Assembly: GCF_017571475.1 (NCBI RefSeq)
Contig: NZ_JAGETW010000004.1
Span: forward strand, 124,001 to 188,000
Source: Thiomicrorhabdus sp. 6S3-12
Lineage (GTDB): Bacteria; Pseudomonadota; Gammaproteobacteria; Thiomicrospirales; Thiomicrospiraceae
Length of the DNA stretch: 64,000 nucleotides
Direction of reading: 5' to 3'
Shown here: in pieces, positions 43,364-52,335 of the stretch
Layout of the letters: each line of letters starts with the position of its first letter
How positions within the stretch are numbered: position 1 is the stretch's first letter
Notes under the pieces: model-generated
What the model saw: only the letters and a program-made list of their open reading frames with translations
Told to the model about the DNA's origin: nothing
Databases searched by the model: none
Translations under genes and position numbers: made by a program

Positions 43364-45004
43364 ATGCAACAATCGAAAGCCAACCAAGAGTATGCAAAAT
43401 CGACTGAAGTATTGATTATCGGCAGTGGTATTGCCGGACTGTCGATCGCTCTGAAGCTGGCGCAGGAGCACAAGGTGATCGTGCTTGCCAAGGCATCACT
43501 CGAAGAAGGCAGCACCAGCTACGCCCAAGGCGGCATAGCCGGCGTACTTGACCCTTTCGACAGCATCGATGCGCATATTAAAGACACTAAAATTGCCGGT
43601 GCTGGTTTATGCGACGACAAAGCGGTCGCCGTAGTCGCTACCCATGCAGCGGAAACCATCCTGGAACTGATTGAGTACGGCGTAAACTTCACCACAGAAG
43701 GCGCCAACGCCAAGAACTTCCCGTATCATCTGACCAAGGAAGGCGGCCATAGCCACAGACGCGTCATCCATGTCGCGGATCATACCGGCCAATCAGTCGC
43801 GGACACACTTATCAACCAGGTTAAGAAACATCCTAATATCGAACTGCTGCCGGAACACATTTCGATCGACCTGATTCTGAACCGCAAGCGCAATCGTTGC
43901 ATGGGGGCCTATGTCCTCAACAAAAATGAAAAACAGGTGTATTCCATTACCGCACCTTTCACGGTTCTGGCGACCGGCGGAGCCTCCAAGGCTTATCTTT
44001 ATACCAGTAATCCGGACACCTCCACCGGTGACGGTGTCGCCATGGCATGGCGTGCGGGTTGTCGTGTGGCCAACATGGAGTTCAACCAGTTTCACCCAAC
44101 CTGCCTGTTCCACCCCAAAGACCGCTCCTTTCTGATCAGTGAAGCCGTTCGCGGTGAAGGCGGTATTTTAAGACTGCCGGACGGAACCGCCTTTATGCAA
44201 GAATACGATCCGCGCGCCGATCTGGCACCGCGAGACATCGTCGCCCGAGCCATCGACCAAGAAATGAAAAAGCACGGTATTGATTGCGTCTATCTGGACA
44301 TCACCCATAAACCGGCCAAATTTGTTAAACAGCACTTTCCGACCATCTATCAACGCTGCAAGGAAGACGGCATCGACATCACCAAAGAACAGATTCCGGT
44401 AGTGCCGGCGGCACACTACACTTGCGGCGGCGTAATGACCAATTTGGAAGGAAAAACCGATCTCGAAGGACTGTATGCGATCGGCGAGACCGCTTATACC
44501 GGTCTGCATGGCGCTAACCGCTTGGCCAGCAACTCTCTGGCCGAAGGTCTGGTTTTTGCCAAGCTGGCTCACCAAAGCATCGAGAAATCTTTTTCCGCAC
44601 TGGGAGAACACGAGTTCAGTGCCAAGCCGTGGGATACTCGCGGCATTACCGATCCGAAAGAAAAAGTACTTGTCAGCCACGACTGGGATGAATTGCGACG
44701 GGTCATGTGGGATTACGTCGGGATCGTGCGCACCAACAAACGTCTGAAACGCGCTTTAAAACGTATCCGTAATCTACAGGCGGAAATCAATGAATATTAC
44801 AGCCAGCACACTCTGAGCAGCGATCTGCTCGAATTGCGCAACCTGACCATGGTCGCCGAACTGATGGTACTTTGTGCGCAGAAGCGCAAGGAGAGTCGCG
44901 GCCTGCACTACAATCTGGACTACCCCAAAATGTTCAAGACCGCTAAACCGACTGTATTAAAACCTCAGCCGGGGAAAAACCCGACTAGCCGGTACAAATC
45001 TTAA
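43364..45004 (+). CDS. nadB: L-aspartate oxidase
   Basis: First enzyme of NAD synthesis from aspartate; FAD-dependent oxidation to iminoaspartate. FAD loop VLIIGSGIAGLSIALKLA near residues 17-34; active-site region HTGQSVADTLI, HPTCLFHP, SEAVRGEGGILRLPDG and the substrate-binding ARAIDQEM; GETAYTGLHGANRLASNSLAEGLVFA near 370-395. Length 546 aa is normal. It is divergent from rseC across 214 bases. Confidence 0.97.
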   Translation: MQQSKANQEYAKSTEVLIIGSGIAGLSIALKLAQEHKVIVLAKASLEEGSTSYAQGGIAGVLDPFDSIDAHIKDTKIAGAGLCDDKAVAVVATHAAETILELIEYGVNFTTEGANAKNFPYHLTKEGGHSHRRVIHVADHTGQSVADTLINQVKKHPNIELLPEHISIDLILNRKRNRCMGAYVLNKNEKQVYSITAPFTVLATGGASKAYLYTSNPDTSTGDGVAMAWRAGCRVANMEFNQFHPTCLFHPKDRSFLISEAVRGEGGILRLPDGTAFMQEYDPRADLAPRDIVARAIDQEMKKHGIDCVYLDITHKPAKFVKQHFPTIYQRCKEDGIDITKEQIPVVPAAHYTCGGVMTNLEGKTDLEGLYAIGETAYTGLHGANRLASNSLAEGLVFAKLAHQSIEKSFSALGEHEFSAKPWDTRGITDPKEKVLVSHDWDELRRVMWDYVGIVRTNKRLKRALKRIRNLQAEINEYYSQHTLSSDLLELRNLTMVAELMVLCAQKRKESRGLHYNLDYPKMFKTAKPTVLKPQPGKNPTSRYKS

Positions 45005-45010
45005 CAGCGC

Positions 45011-45544
45011 TTAACCGTTGCCCAACGGCATATGTCCGTTCTGGCTGATCTCGTCGATAATCCCCTCGGAAATCAGACGGTCAAGATCAACCAGAATCAC
45101 CATATTATTGGTTGAAGCTTTGCGGTTATCATCGCCTTCAGCCGTTCTCTGAGTCTCCCCCACTGTTGCCAGCCCGAGAATGAATTGCGAGCTGATTTCA
45201 GTGGAAATATCCGGTGCCGGCTGCAGCGAATCCATATCGAAAGACTGCACATCGCTGACTTCATCCACCACAATACCGACAACGCGCTCGCCCTGAGAGG
45301 TGAGAACATGAACAACAATAACTACCGTAGTCGCATCGTAACTGGCCTGCAGCTTAAAACGTTCGCGTAAATCGACAATAGGCACCACCGAGCCGCGCAG
45401 ATCAACAACCCCTTTTACAAAGGGCGGTACGCTTGGCAAAGGATTCGGCTTTTCCCATCCTCGGATTTCCTGCACACGCAGAATATCCACCGCAAACTGT
45501 TCGCGTCCGATTTTAAACGTTAAAAACTCTTTGTTGTTCGCCAC
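45011..45544 (-). CDS. cheW: Chemotaxis coupling protein CheW
   Basis: Scaffold that links chemoreceptors to the kinase CheA. The CheW fold is clear: FLTFKIGREQFAVDILRVQEI at residues 7-27, PPFVKGVVDLRGSVVPIVDLRERF near 40-63, VGIVVDEVSDVQSF near 95. The C-terminal part (about 150-177) is a short extension. Length 177 aa. No other chemotaxis gene is in the window, so it is a separate copy. It ends seven bases from the nadB stop in convergent orientation. Confidence 0.92.
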   Translation of the reverse strand: MANNKEFLTFKIGREQFAVDILRVQEIRGWEKPNPLPSVPPFVKGVVDLRGSVVPIVDLRERFKLQASYDATTVVIVVHVLTSQGERVVGIVVDEVSDVQSFDMDSLQPAPDISTEISSQFILGLATVGETQRTAEGDDNRKASTNNMVILVDLDRLISEGIIDEISQNGHMPLGNG

Positions 45545-45815
45545 TGATGGCCTCCCTGAAAAACCGTCTGATGATCGAAATTTCGCCGCAGCAATTTCCG
45601 TATAAAAATATCGGTTAATCTTAGCTTAATTTCGCTTTTAACAACACTCTCGCAAAAGCCTTTTAACGATTTGTGCGTAACAAATTCGCTTAAATCAACT
45701 GTTTCCCGCTTGAAATACGGCAAACCGGCCTCATTTAGTTTTGCGTTGACGCCGATTCCGGTATCATTTGCGCAACATCCAAATAAAGAAGATTAGAAAA
45801 ACTAAAGGATTCACT

Positions 45816-46901
45816 ATGCAAGCGACCGCTTCTCTAGATGCAACCTGGCTGGATTTTTTACAGCAACAAAACGCGCAATTCGACGAGTCCGGTAAAATTA
45901 CGACTTTCGGACAGGCCGAACTGGAGCACTTCCTTATCAAAAACGGACCGGTGGTAACCAGCTTGACCCATCAGGCATTGCTGAAAGTATCCGGAACGGA
46001 AGCGCAGCAGTTCCTGCAAGCGCAATTGACCAGCGACATCAATCAGGTTTCGGAAACGCAAGCGCAACTTTCCTCCTACTGTGACCCGCAAGGAAACGTG
46101 CTGGCCATTTTCCTGGTTTTCAAATATCAGGATGCTTTTTATCTGAGTTTTGACGGCTCGCTACGGGACAGCATTCACAAACGTCTGCAGATGTTTGTGC
46201 TGCGCTCGGACGTAAAAATCGAAGAGGTTTCGCAGACGCTTATCCATATCGGTTTCGCCGGAGAATTTGCCGATCTTGACGTTCAGCGCCGCCTGGACAC
46301 CAAGGTCAAGGAAGTCTTCGAGGCCAACCTGTCTCAGGATGACGAGACTAAAGACATTCTCATTATCAAGGTACCGGGGCCTTACCATAAATATGAAATT
46401 TTCGGCCCAGCCGAACAGATGGTAACCGCCTGGAACAATCTGCGCGTCAACTGCGACCTGACCAATAACTTCGACTGGCAACTGCTTAATATCGCGGCCG
46501 CCGTTCCGGAAGTCACCGATAAAACCAGCGGTCAGTTCACTGCACAATTCCTGAATCTGGATAAATTCGACGCCATCAACTTTAAGAAAGGCTGCTTTCC
46601 GGGACAGGAGATTATCGCCCGTATTCACTATCGCGGGAAAATCACCAAACGCATGCTGCGTATCCGTCTGGAAGACGATCTGGAACTTCATTCCGGTGAC
46701 AGCTTAAGCCTTCAGGATCCGAACGGTAAAACCCACAAGCTGACGGTCATCAACTGCCAGCCGGACATTTTCTCGGGCCGTCTGTGTAATGCGGTCGGCA
46801 CGCTGAAATCATTGGAATCGGTCGAAGGCGATCTGACCACGGAAAATGGTAAACCTGCAACCATCGAACCGCTTCCGTACCTGATTACCGAAGAAGAGTA
46901 A
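45816..46901 (+). CDS. ygfZ: Folate-binding protein YgfZ
   Basis: GcvT-like protein that assists iron-sulfur cluster enzymes such as MiaB, using folate. The diagnostic motif KKGCFPGQEIIARIHYRGKITKR with the essential cysteine is near residues 253-275; the N-terminal folate-binding region has ALLKVSGTEAQQFLQAQLTSDI. I place the start at 45816 (361 aa) because AAGGA lies seven bases upstream; the frame is open to 45768 without support. It is divergent from cheW and ends at a terminator. Confidence 0.92.
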   Translation: MQATASLDATWLDFLQQQNAQFDESGKITTFGQAELEHFLIKNGPVVTSLTHQALLKVSGTEAQQFLQAQLTSDINQVSETQAQLSSYCDPQGNVLAIFLVFKYQDAFYLSFDGSLRDSIHKRLQMFVLRSDVKIEEVSQTLIHIGFAGEFADLDVQRRLDTKVKEVFEANLSQDDETKDILIIKVPGPYHKYEIFGPAEQMVTAWNNLRVNCDLTNNFDWQLLNIAAAVPEVTDKTSGQFTAQFLNLDKFDAINFKKGCFPGQEIIARIHYRGKITKRMLRIRLEDDLELHSGDSLSLQDPNGKTHKLTVINCQPDIFSGRLCNAVGTLKSLESVEGDLTTENGKPATIEPLPYLITEEE

Positions 46902-46948
46902 GGTGGAAATATCGCTTTGCGCGATATTGAATACACATGATTAAACGC

Positions 46949-46977
46949 AAAAGCCTGCCCATCCGAGCAGGCTTTTT
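46949..46977 (+). terminator. Intrinsic terminator of ygfZ
   Basis: AGCCTGC (46952-46958) pairs with GCAGGCT (46967-46973), followed by TTTTT. An A-run precedes it. Confidence 0.9.
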
Positions 46978-46994
46978 CATGTCTGTTTACCATA

Positions 46995-47018
46995 AAAAAC
47001 CCCGCAATTGCGGGGTTT
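46995..47018 (-). terminator. Intrinsic terminator of lysS
   Basis: AAACCCCGC-AATT-GCGGGGTTT is perfectly paired; on the minus strand it is followed by further T residues. It lies 26 bases after the lysS stop, back to back with the ygfZ terminator. Confidence 0.9.
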
Positions 47019-47043
47019 AACATCTGCTCAAGACAGGTATTGT

Positions 47044-48555
47044 TTAGCTTTGACGCATATGTGGGAACAGCAATACGTCACGAATAGAGGCTGAATCGGT
47101 AAACAGCATTACCAGACGATCGATTCCAATCCCCTCACCCGCCGTCGGCGGCATCCCGTGCTCCAGAGCGGTAATATAATCTTCATCGAAGTGCATCGCT
47201 TCATCATCACCGGCATCTTTCGCTGCCACCTGAGCCTTAAAGCGCTCGGCCTGATCTTCGGCATCGTTCAACTCGTTGAAACCATTAGCTAACTCGCGTC
47301 CACCGATAAACAACTCAAAACGGTCGGTAATAAACGGATCTTCGTCATTACGACGCGCCAGCGGAGAAACTTCAGCCGGATATTCGGTGATGAAAGTCGG
47401 ATCCATCAGACGGTGCTCAGCGGTTTCTTCAAAGATTTCAGTCAGAATCTTGCCAAGACCGTAGCCTTCTTCGACTTTGATATGCAGCGATTCGGCAAGC
47501 GCTTTCGCCGAATCGAAGTCTTCCAGCTGCTCAGGCTTAACGCCCGGATTGTAATCCAGAATTGCCTGCTTCATAGTCAAACGCGCAAACGGCTTACCGA
47601 AGTCGAATTCCTGCCCCTGATACGGTACAACGGTCGAGCCGACAGCCAGCTCAGCCAGTTCTTTCAACAACTCTTCGGTGTAATCCATCAGCTGATGATA
47701 ATCGGTATAAGCTGCATAGAATTCAACCATGGTGAATTCAGGATTGTGGCGCGTTGACAGCCCTTCATTACGGAATGATCGGTTGATTTCGAAAACACGC
47801 TCAAAACCACCGACAACCAGACGTTTCAGGTAAAGCTCCGGTGCAATGCGCAGGAACAAAGGCATGTCCAGCGCATTATGATGCGTTGCGAAAGGTTTCG
47901 CCGTAGCTCCGCCAGGAATAACGTGCATCATCGGCGTTTCCACTTCCATAAAATTCTTACGGATCAGGAAATCGCGGACATGCTGCACGATTTTCGAACG
48001 CAACATAAAGGTGTCGCGACTTTCCTGATTCACGATCAGATCGATATAACGCTGACGGTAGCGAACTTCCTGATCCTGCAAACCGTGGAACTTGTCCGGC
48101 AACGGGCGCAGCGATTTAGTGATCAGTTCGATATGCTCGACGTGAATCGACAATTCACCGGTGTTGGTTTTGAACAGGTAACCCTCGGCACCGACAATAT
48201 CCCCAAGATCCCATTTTTTGAACTGCGTGTTGTAGAAACCTTCCGGCAACTCGTCACGAGTCACATAAATCTGGATGCGACCGGAATGATCCTGAAGGGT
48301 TGCAAAGCTCGCTTTACCCATAATACGGCGCAGCATCATACGGCCGGCAACCTTAACACGTACCGGTTCCGCTTCCGCCATAGCTTCTTTTTCGATTTCA
48401 CCATACTTGGCTTGCAGGTCGGCGGCATCGTGTTCACGACGGAAATGATTTGGATAAGAGTGACCCTCTTCGCGCAAAGCTGCTAGTTTCGCACGACGCT
48501 CGGCAATGATTTTGTTCTCATCGACTTCTGGCGCTGTATTTTGGTTATCAGACAT
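47044..48555 (-). CDS. lysS: Lysyl-tRNA synthetase, class II
   Basis: Charges tRNA-Lys. N-terminal OB-fold anticodon-binding domain ([31 protein letters not shown] near residues 66-96) and class II catalytic core: motif 1 [28 protein letters not shown], motif 2 [26 protein letters not shown], motif 3 [13 protein letters not shown]. Length 503 aa is normal. It follows prfB on the same strand, the classic prfB-lysS order. Confidence 0.97.
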   Translation of the reverse strand: MSDNQNTAPEVDENKIIAERRAKLAALREEGHSYPNHFRREHDAADLQAKYGEIEKEAMAEAEPVRVKVAGRMMLRRIMGKASFATLQDHSGRIQIYVTRDELPEGFYNTQFKKWDLGDIVGAEGYLFKTNTGELSIHVEHIELITKSLRPLPDKFHGLQDQEVRYRQRYIDLIVNQESRDTFMLRSKIVQHVRDFLIRKNFMEVETPMMHVIPGGATAKPFATHHNALDMPLFLRIAPELYLKRLVVGGFERVFEINRSFRNEGLSTRHNPEFTMVEFYAAYTDYHQLMDYTEELLKELAELAVGSTVVPYQGQEFDFGKPFARLTMKQAILDYNPGVKPEQLEDFDSAKALAESLHIKVEEGYGLGKILTEIFEETAEHRLMDPTFITEYPAEVSPLARRNDEDPFITDRFELFIGGRELANGFNELNDAEDQAERFKAQVAAKDAGDDEAMHFDEDYITALEHGMPPTAGEGIGIDRLVMLFTDSASIRDVLLFPHMRQS

Positions 48556-48665
48556 TCACTATCTCGCTTAAAAAATAAAGACCGCTAAGCTTCTCTGCTT
48601 CGCAGTCGTTTTAAATTCAAAAAGGTTTTTAAAATTGTCGCTATTTTACGGCTTTTACGCTCGAA

Positions 48666-48719
48666 TCTCTAGAGAACTCTAAACAAGCCCTGAAAGTCCG
48701 GGCAAGAATTCTCCAGAGA
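48666..48719 (-). other. Nested stem-loop between prfB and lysS
   Basis: TCTCTAGAGAA (48666-48676) pairs with TTCTCCAGAGA (48709-48719) over 11 positions with one G-U pair in RNA, enclosing a GCCC/GGGC inner stem (48687-48690 and 48700-48703). It has no T-run, so it is not a standard terminator. It may be an mRNA processing or stability element in the intercistronic region. Confidence 0.5.
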
Positions 48720-48732
48720 CCGCAACAGATGT

Positions 48733-49828
48733 TTACAATCCGGCTTTCAGACTGGCTTCGATAAACGGGTCCAGAGAGCCGTCGAGAACAGCCGTGGTAT
48801 TTCCGGTTTCGACATTCGTACGCAAATCTTTAATGCGCCCCGAATCCAGAACATAAGAACGGATCTGACTGCCCCAACCGATATCCGCTTTGGAATCTTC
48901 AAGAGCCTGCTTCTCGGCATTACGTTCCTGCATTTCCAGCTCGTAAAGTTTGGCGCGCAGCTGTTTCATGGCCTCGGCCTTATTTTGATGCTGCGAGCGT
49001 CCGTTCTGACACTGAGTGACCGTATTGGTCGGCAAGTGCGTAATACGAACCGCTGATTCGGTTCGGTTAACGTGCTGCCCCCCGGCACCGGAAGCGCGAT
49101 ACACATCAATACGCAAATCCGCCGGATTGATTTCGATTTCAAAACTATCATCGATTTCCGGTGAAACGAATACCGACGAGAATGACGTATGGCGGCGGTT
49201 TGAAGAGTCAAACGGCGATTTACGTACCAGACGGTGCACACCGGTTTCCGTTCGCAACCAACCGTAGGCGTAATCGCCCTGAACGTGAATTGTCGCCCCT
49301 TTGATGCCGGCGACATCGCCATCGGTAATTTCGACAATCTCCGCTTTAAAGCCGTGCGAATCGGCCCAACGCAGATACATACGCAAAAGCATATTCGACC
49401 AATCCTGCGCTTCGGTACCGCCGGAGCCGGCCTGAATTTCCAAGTAACAGTTATTGGCATCCAGCTCGCCGCTGAACATACGCTGGAATTCCAGCTTATC
49501 GATCAACTCGCCCAGACGATCGCACTCTTCGATTACATCGTCGACCATCTCCTGGTCTTCTTCCATCTCGGCTAACTCAAGCAGCTCTTGAGCCCCCGAG
49601 CAGCCCTCTTCCAGCTCATTAATAGTGGTGACGATGTTTTCCAGCTGTGACTTTTCCCGACCTAGAGCCTGCGCCTTTTCAGGGTCATTCCAGACATTCG
49701 GGTCTTCCAGTTCCATATTGACTTCTTCAAGACGTTCCGCTTTTACGTCGAAGTCAAAGATACCCCCTAAGCACAGAAGTACGCTCTTGGTAGTCCTTAA
49801 TGCGATTATAGACAGGATTCAGTTCCAT
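48733..49828 (-). CDS. prfB: Peptide chain release factor 2, with programmed +1 frameshift
   Basis: Recognises UGA and UAA stop codons and releases the finished peptide. The gene begins at ATG 49828 and reads 24 codons to an in-frame TGA at 49756-49754; ribosomes shift +1 there and continue to 48733, for about 364 aa in total. The tripeptide anticodon element is in the middle ([15 protein letters not shown] gives the SPF motif), and GGQ is in [19 protein letters not shown]. The second frame alone starts at 49716 and would lack the first ~37 residues, so the full form needs the shift. lysS lies downstream. Confidence 0.96.
49753..49771 (-). promoter_or_regulatory. RF2 autoregulatory frameshift site
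   Basis: On the minus strand the sequence CTTAGGGGGTATCTTTGAC has all three parts of the known element: a Shine-Dalgarno-like AGGGGG, the slippery CTT, and TGA followed by C. Low RF2 leaves the TGA unread and favours the +1 shift. Confidence 0.96.
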
Positions 49829-50146
49829 AAATTCAACCTTAGTTTTTACGACTGGCACCGGTTCGAGGTGAGATTTACACTACTGCGAACCCTTGTAATA
49901 CCGTATTTTTTAAAATGCGCGAATCATACCAGTTTTCAGGAGAAATTTCTCTGCTAATTCCGATCCAGAAGCAACAAATAATGATGAATTTTTCTCAAGT
50001 TTTTCAAACAATTGCCGATAAAAAAGTCACTTAGTAAAAACAGTAACAGAATTCCGCTACTGAACGCCATGATTGACAACTGTCAATTCAAGCGTCCGGC
50101 AAAAGAGTACACTAAGAGTTACATTTAAAGAGATGAGGTCATCGCA

Positions 50147-50833
50147 ATGGATATCAAAGCATTTGGCGCTCTGCAAGCCTATCAAAAAAGTAACGATGCC
50201 GCTCAGGACAACCGTGGTCGTGGTATCGACAAGTCGCTGGTTTTGCCGGAGCAGGCTTCCGAACAGGCCAAAGAGCGTGTCGCGACCAATCCGGCAGCCG
50301 TTAAGTTCGAGCAGCAAGCCAACCTCGTTGCCACACTGTTCGGAGATAAAACACAGGCGCCTCAGTCGGCGCTGAAAATCAGTTTTCAAAGTGCGATCGA
50401 AGAAATCAACAAACAGCTTCGTATCGACCTTGGACTGGACGAAGGTGCTGCTGATCCAATCAGCGCCGAAGCTCTGCAACAGCAAGGCGGCATGGATTAT
50501 TGGAGTCCGGAAAACACGGCTCAGCGCATTGTTCAAGGCAGCACCGCTTTCCTGAGCGGTTTTCAGAATGCACACCCTGAACTTGAAGGGGAAGAGTTGA
50601 TCAACCGTTTTATGGAAGTGATCGGTAACGGTATCAGTACCGGTTTTGAGCAGGCTAAAAGCTTTCTCGGCGATCTCAATGTAATGAACGATGAAATCGC
50701 AGGAACGATTAACCAGACTTATGAACTGGTGCAATCCGGTCTGGAAAATTTCCGTAATGACTATCTCGGTATCGAAACGTCTGTAGAAGCTGATGAAGAG
50801 AGTCCTGAAAACACATCCAGCAGCAATTCTTAA
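50147..50833 (+). CDS. DUF5610 domain protein
   Basis: A 228-aa cytoplasmic-looking protein without signal peptide or helices in the membrane. The middle and C-terminal region (FQSAIEEINKQLRIDLGL, MDYWSPENTAQRIVQGSTAFLSGFQNAHP, FMEVIGNGISTGFEQAKSFLG) matches the DUF5610 family as I remember it. The N terminus is Gln/Ala-rich and low in order; the C terminus is acidic and Ser-rich. Function is unknown. It is flanked upstream by the divergent prfB-lysS unit and downstream by a terminator shared with a response regulator gene. Confidence 0.78.
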   Translation: MDIKAFGALQAYQKSNDAAQDNRGRGIDKSLVLPEQASEQAKERVATNPAAVKFEQQANLVATLFGDKTQAPQSALKISFQSAIEEINKQLRIDLGLDEGAADPISAEALQQQGGMDYWSPENTAQRIVQGSTAFLSGFQNAHPELEGEELINRFMEVIGNGISTGFEQAKSFLGDLNVMNDEIAGTINQTYELVQSGLENFRNDYLGIETSVEADEESPENTSSSNS

Positions 50834-50860
50834 ATTTCCCGGTACTTTCACAGATAAAAT

Positions 50861-50890
50861 AAAAAAGCCCCTTTCGGGGCTTTTATTTTA
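50861..50890. terminator. Bidirectional terminator between DUF5610 and the response regulator
   Basis: AAAAGCCCC-TTTC-GGGGCTTTT with T-rich sequence on the plus strand and a T-run on the minus strand. It serves two convergent genes. Confidence 0.9.
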
Positions 50891-50916
50891 TGCAGTGCTA
50901 AAACTAAAAACCCAGC

Positions 50917-51564
50917 CTACTCGATCTCTTCGAGTCCGACACGGGTCAAGCCCGCTTCATTGGCGTATTTAGTCAATTCCGCCGTCGAATCAATTCCCAG
51001 TTTAGACATCAGATTTTCACGATGCTTGGAAACTGTTCGGTCGGAGATCTCGAGGATTTCGGCAATTTCTTTGGTCTTATAACCTTCCGCCACCAATTTA
51101 ACCACCTGTTTTTCACGTACCGATAAACGGCGATTTTTCAAACCTTCCGCCGCTTCAAGCGATGGCTGAATTTCAGAGTGGATAAAGGTGCCGCCATGGT
51201 AAACATCGCGGATGCCGTTGGTTAGTTCTTTGGGAGAAACGGATTTCATCGACAAACCGGAAATTCCCAAATCCAGAACATCCCGCCATACACTGAGCGT
51301 TTCAGCGGCGGTCAGCACGATTACCTTGGTATCTGCATAGCGCTTTTTGATGTGATTAATAACATTCATTCCGCTTAGCTTGGGCATAGACAGATCCAGC
51401 AGCAGAACATCCGGAGATTTGCTGCGAACCAATTCAAGACACTCCAGTCCATCTTCCGCTTCACCGATAACTTCCAGATCATCATGTGCTTCAAGAATCG
51501 ATTTAAAGCCTGCGCGTACTAATGAATGGTCTTCCGCCAATACAATTGTGATTTTTTCTGACAT
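50917..51564 (-). CDS. Response regulator, NarL/LuxR family
   Basis: Two-component transcription regulator. Receiver domain 1-120: acidic pocket in VLAEDHSLVRAG, phospho-acceptor Asp in DVLLLDLSMPKLSGMNV near residue 57, Thr/Ala in VIVLTAAE and the conserved Lys in GLSMKSVSPKEL. C-terminal LuxR helix-turn-helix (LSVREKQVVKLVAEGYKTKEIAEILEISDRTVSKHRENLMSKLGI near 148-190). Length 215 aa. No histidine kinase gene is adjacent, so it is an orphan here. A 770-base gene-free region lies upstream. Confidence 0.92.
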   Translation of the reverse strand: MSEKITIVLAEDHSLVRAGFKSILEAHDDLEVIGEAEDGLECLELVRSKSPDVLLLDLSMPKLSGMNVINHIKKRYADTKVIVLTAAETLSVWRDVLDLGISGLSMKSVSPKELTNGIRDVYHGGTFIHSEIQPSLEAAEGLKNRRLSVREKQVVKLVAEGYKTKEIAEILEISDRTVSKHRENLMSKLGIDSTAELTKYANEAGLTRVGLEEIE

Positions 51565-52335
51565 GAAAATACTCTTTTTAAACTATTTCACTATCTGATA
51601 GCGGTTAAAAGAACACCGCGCAAACCAAATACGTAGAAGTTACTAGTAATTGAATTATTCCCAAGAGAAGCAAAATCCTCAAGGAATTTTCGAGCAGATA
51701 AAGCGGATTTAAGCCGTTTTTATGATCTCAGTAAACTTTACTCACGCTTGCCGAATGCAATTTCTCGGAAAACATACTTTTAAACGGCCAACTTTCAAGA
51801 ATAAGCAAACATTTAAACACTCATAAAGTTTTCACCGCCAGGCCGGGAAACAGTCAAAAACCTACTGATCAAATTATACCACCCGGGCACGAAAACAGAT
51901 CGATTTTATTATTATTTTCAATAATATACGCTCAATTTAAACAGGCCGGATTCCCTGAAAAATCTGCAGGCAATCACGTCAGACCAAAGCGGCTTCTTGA
52001 ACTTCGATCACGCTCCAGCCAGCAATCCAAACAATCTGAACCTAACGCAATGCGGTCTATCTCTGCAACTTTATGCGCCCAATGTAACGGACTTTATAAG
52101 CAAAGAGTCCATTTCTTTTACCATAATTTACTCAAATCAATTTATTTCTGAATTTACCGCTCAATACGGCTTGAATAACCTGATTCACAGCAAATCTCAC
52201 TAGGTTTTTAGTCTGAGACTGCGTAAAATATGCGCATTTACTCGCCTCTGATTTGTCAGAACCTTTGAAATACCCGAGCTAAACCCGATTTTTTAATCTA
52301 AACGGCAACGCTTACATTTAAAAAGACGAAATACC
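51565..52335. other. Gene-free spacer between the response regulator and fumC
   Basis: I find no supported gene in these 771 bases. The only longer frame (51997-52203, plus) has no ribosome site and a composition unlike the neighbours. The region is AT-rich and must hold the divergent promoters of the response regulator and fumC. I see no repeats, tRNA or clear operator. Confidence 0.6.

Noticed and set aside
50057-50851. 264-codon open frame antisense to the DUF5610 gene
   Set aside because: The plus-strand frame has a start with spacing to a promoter region, a conserved domain and a terminator. The antisense protein is Phe/Cys-rich, matches no family and is explained by the codon bias of the opposite strand.
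51997-52203. 68-codon frame in the spacer before fumC
   Set aside because: No ribosome site, no recognisable fold, and composition unlike the neighbours.
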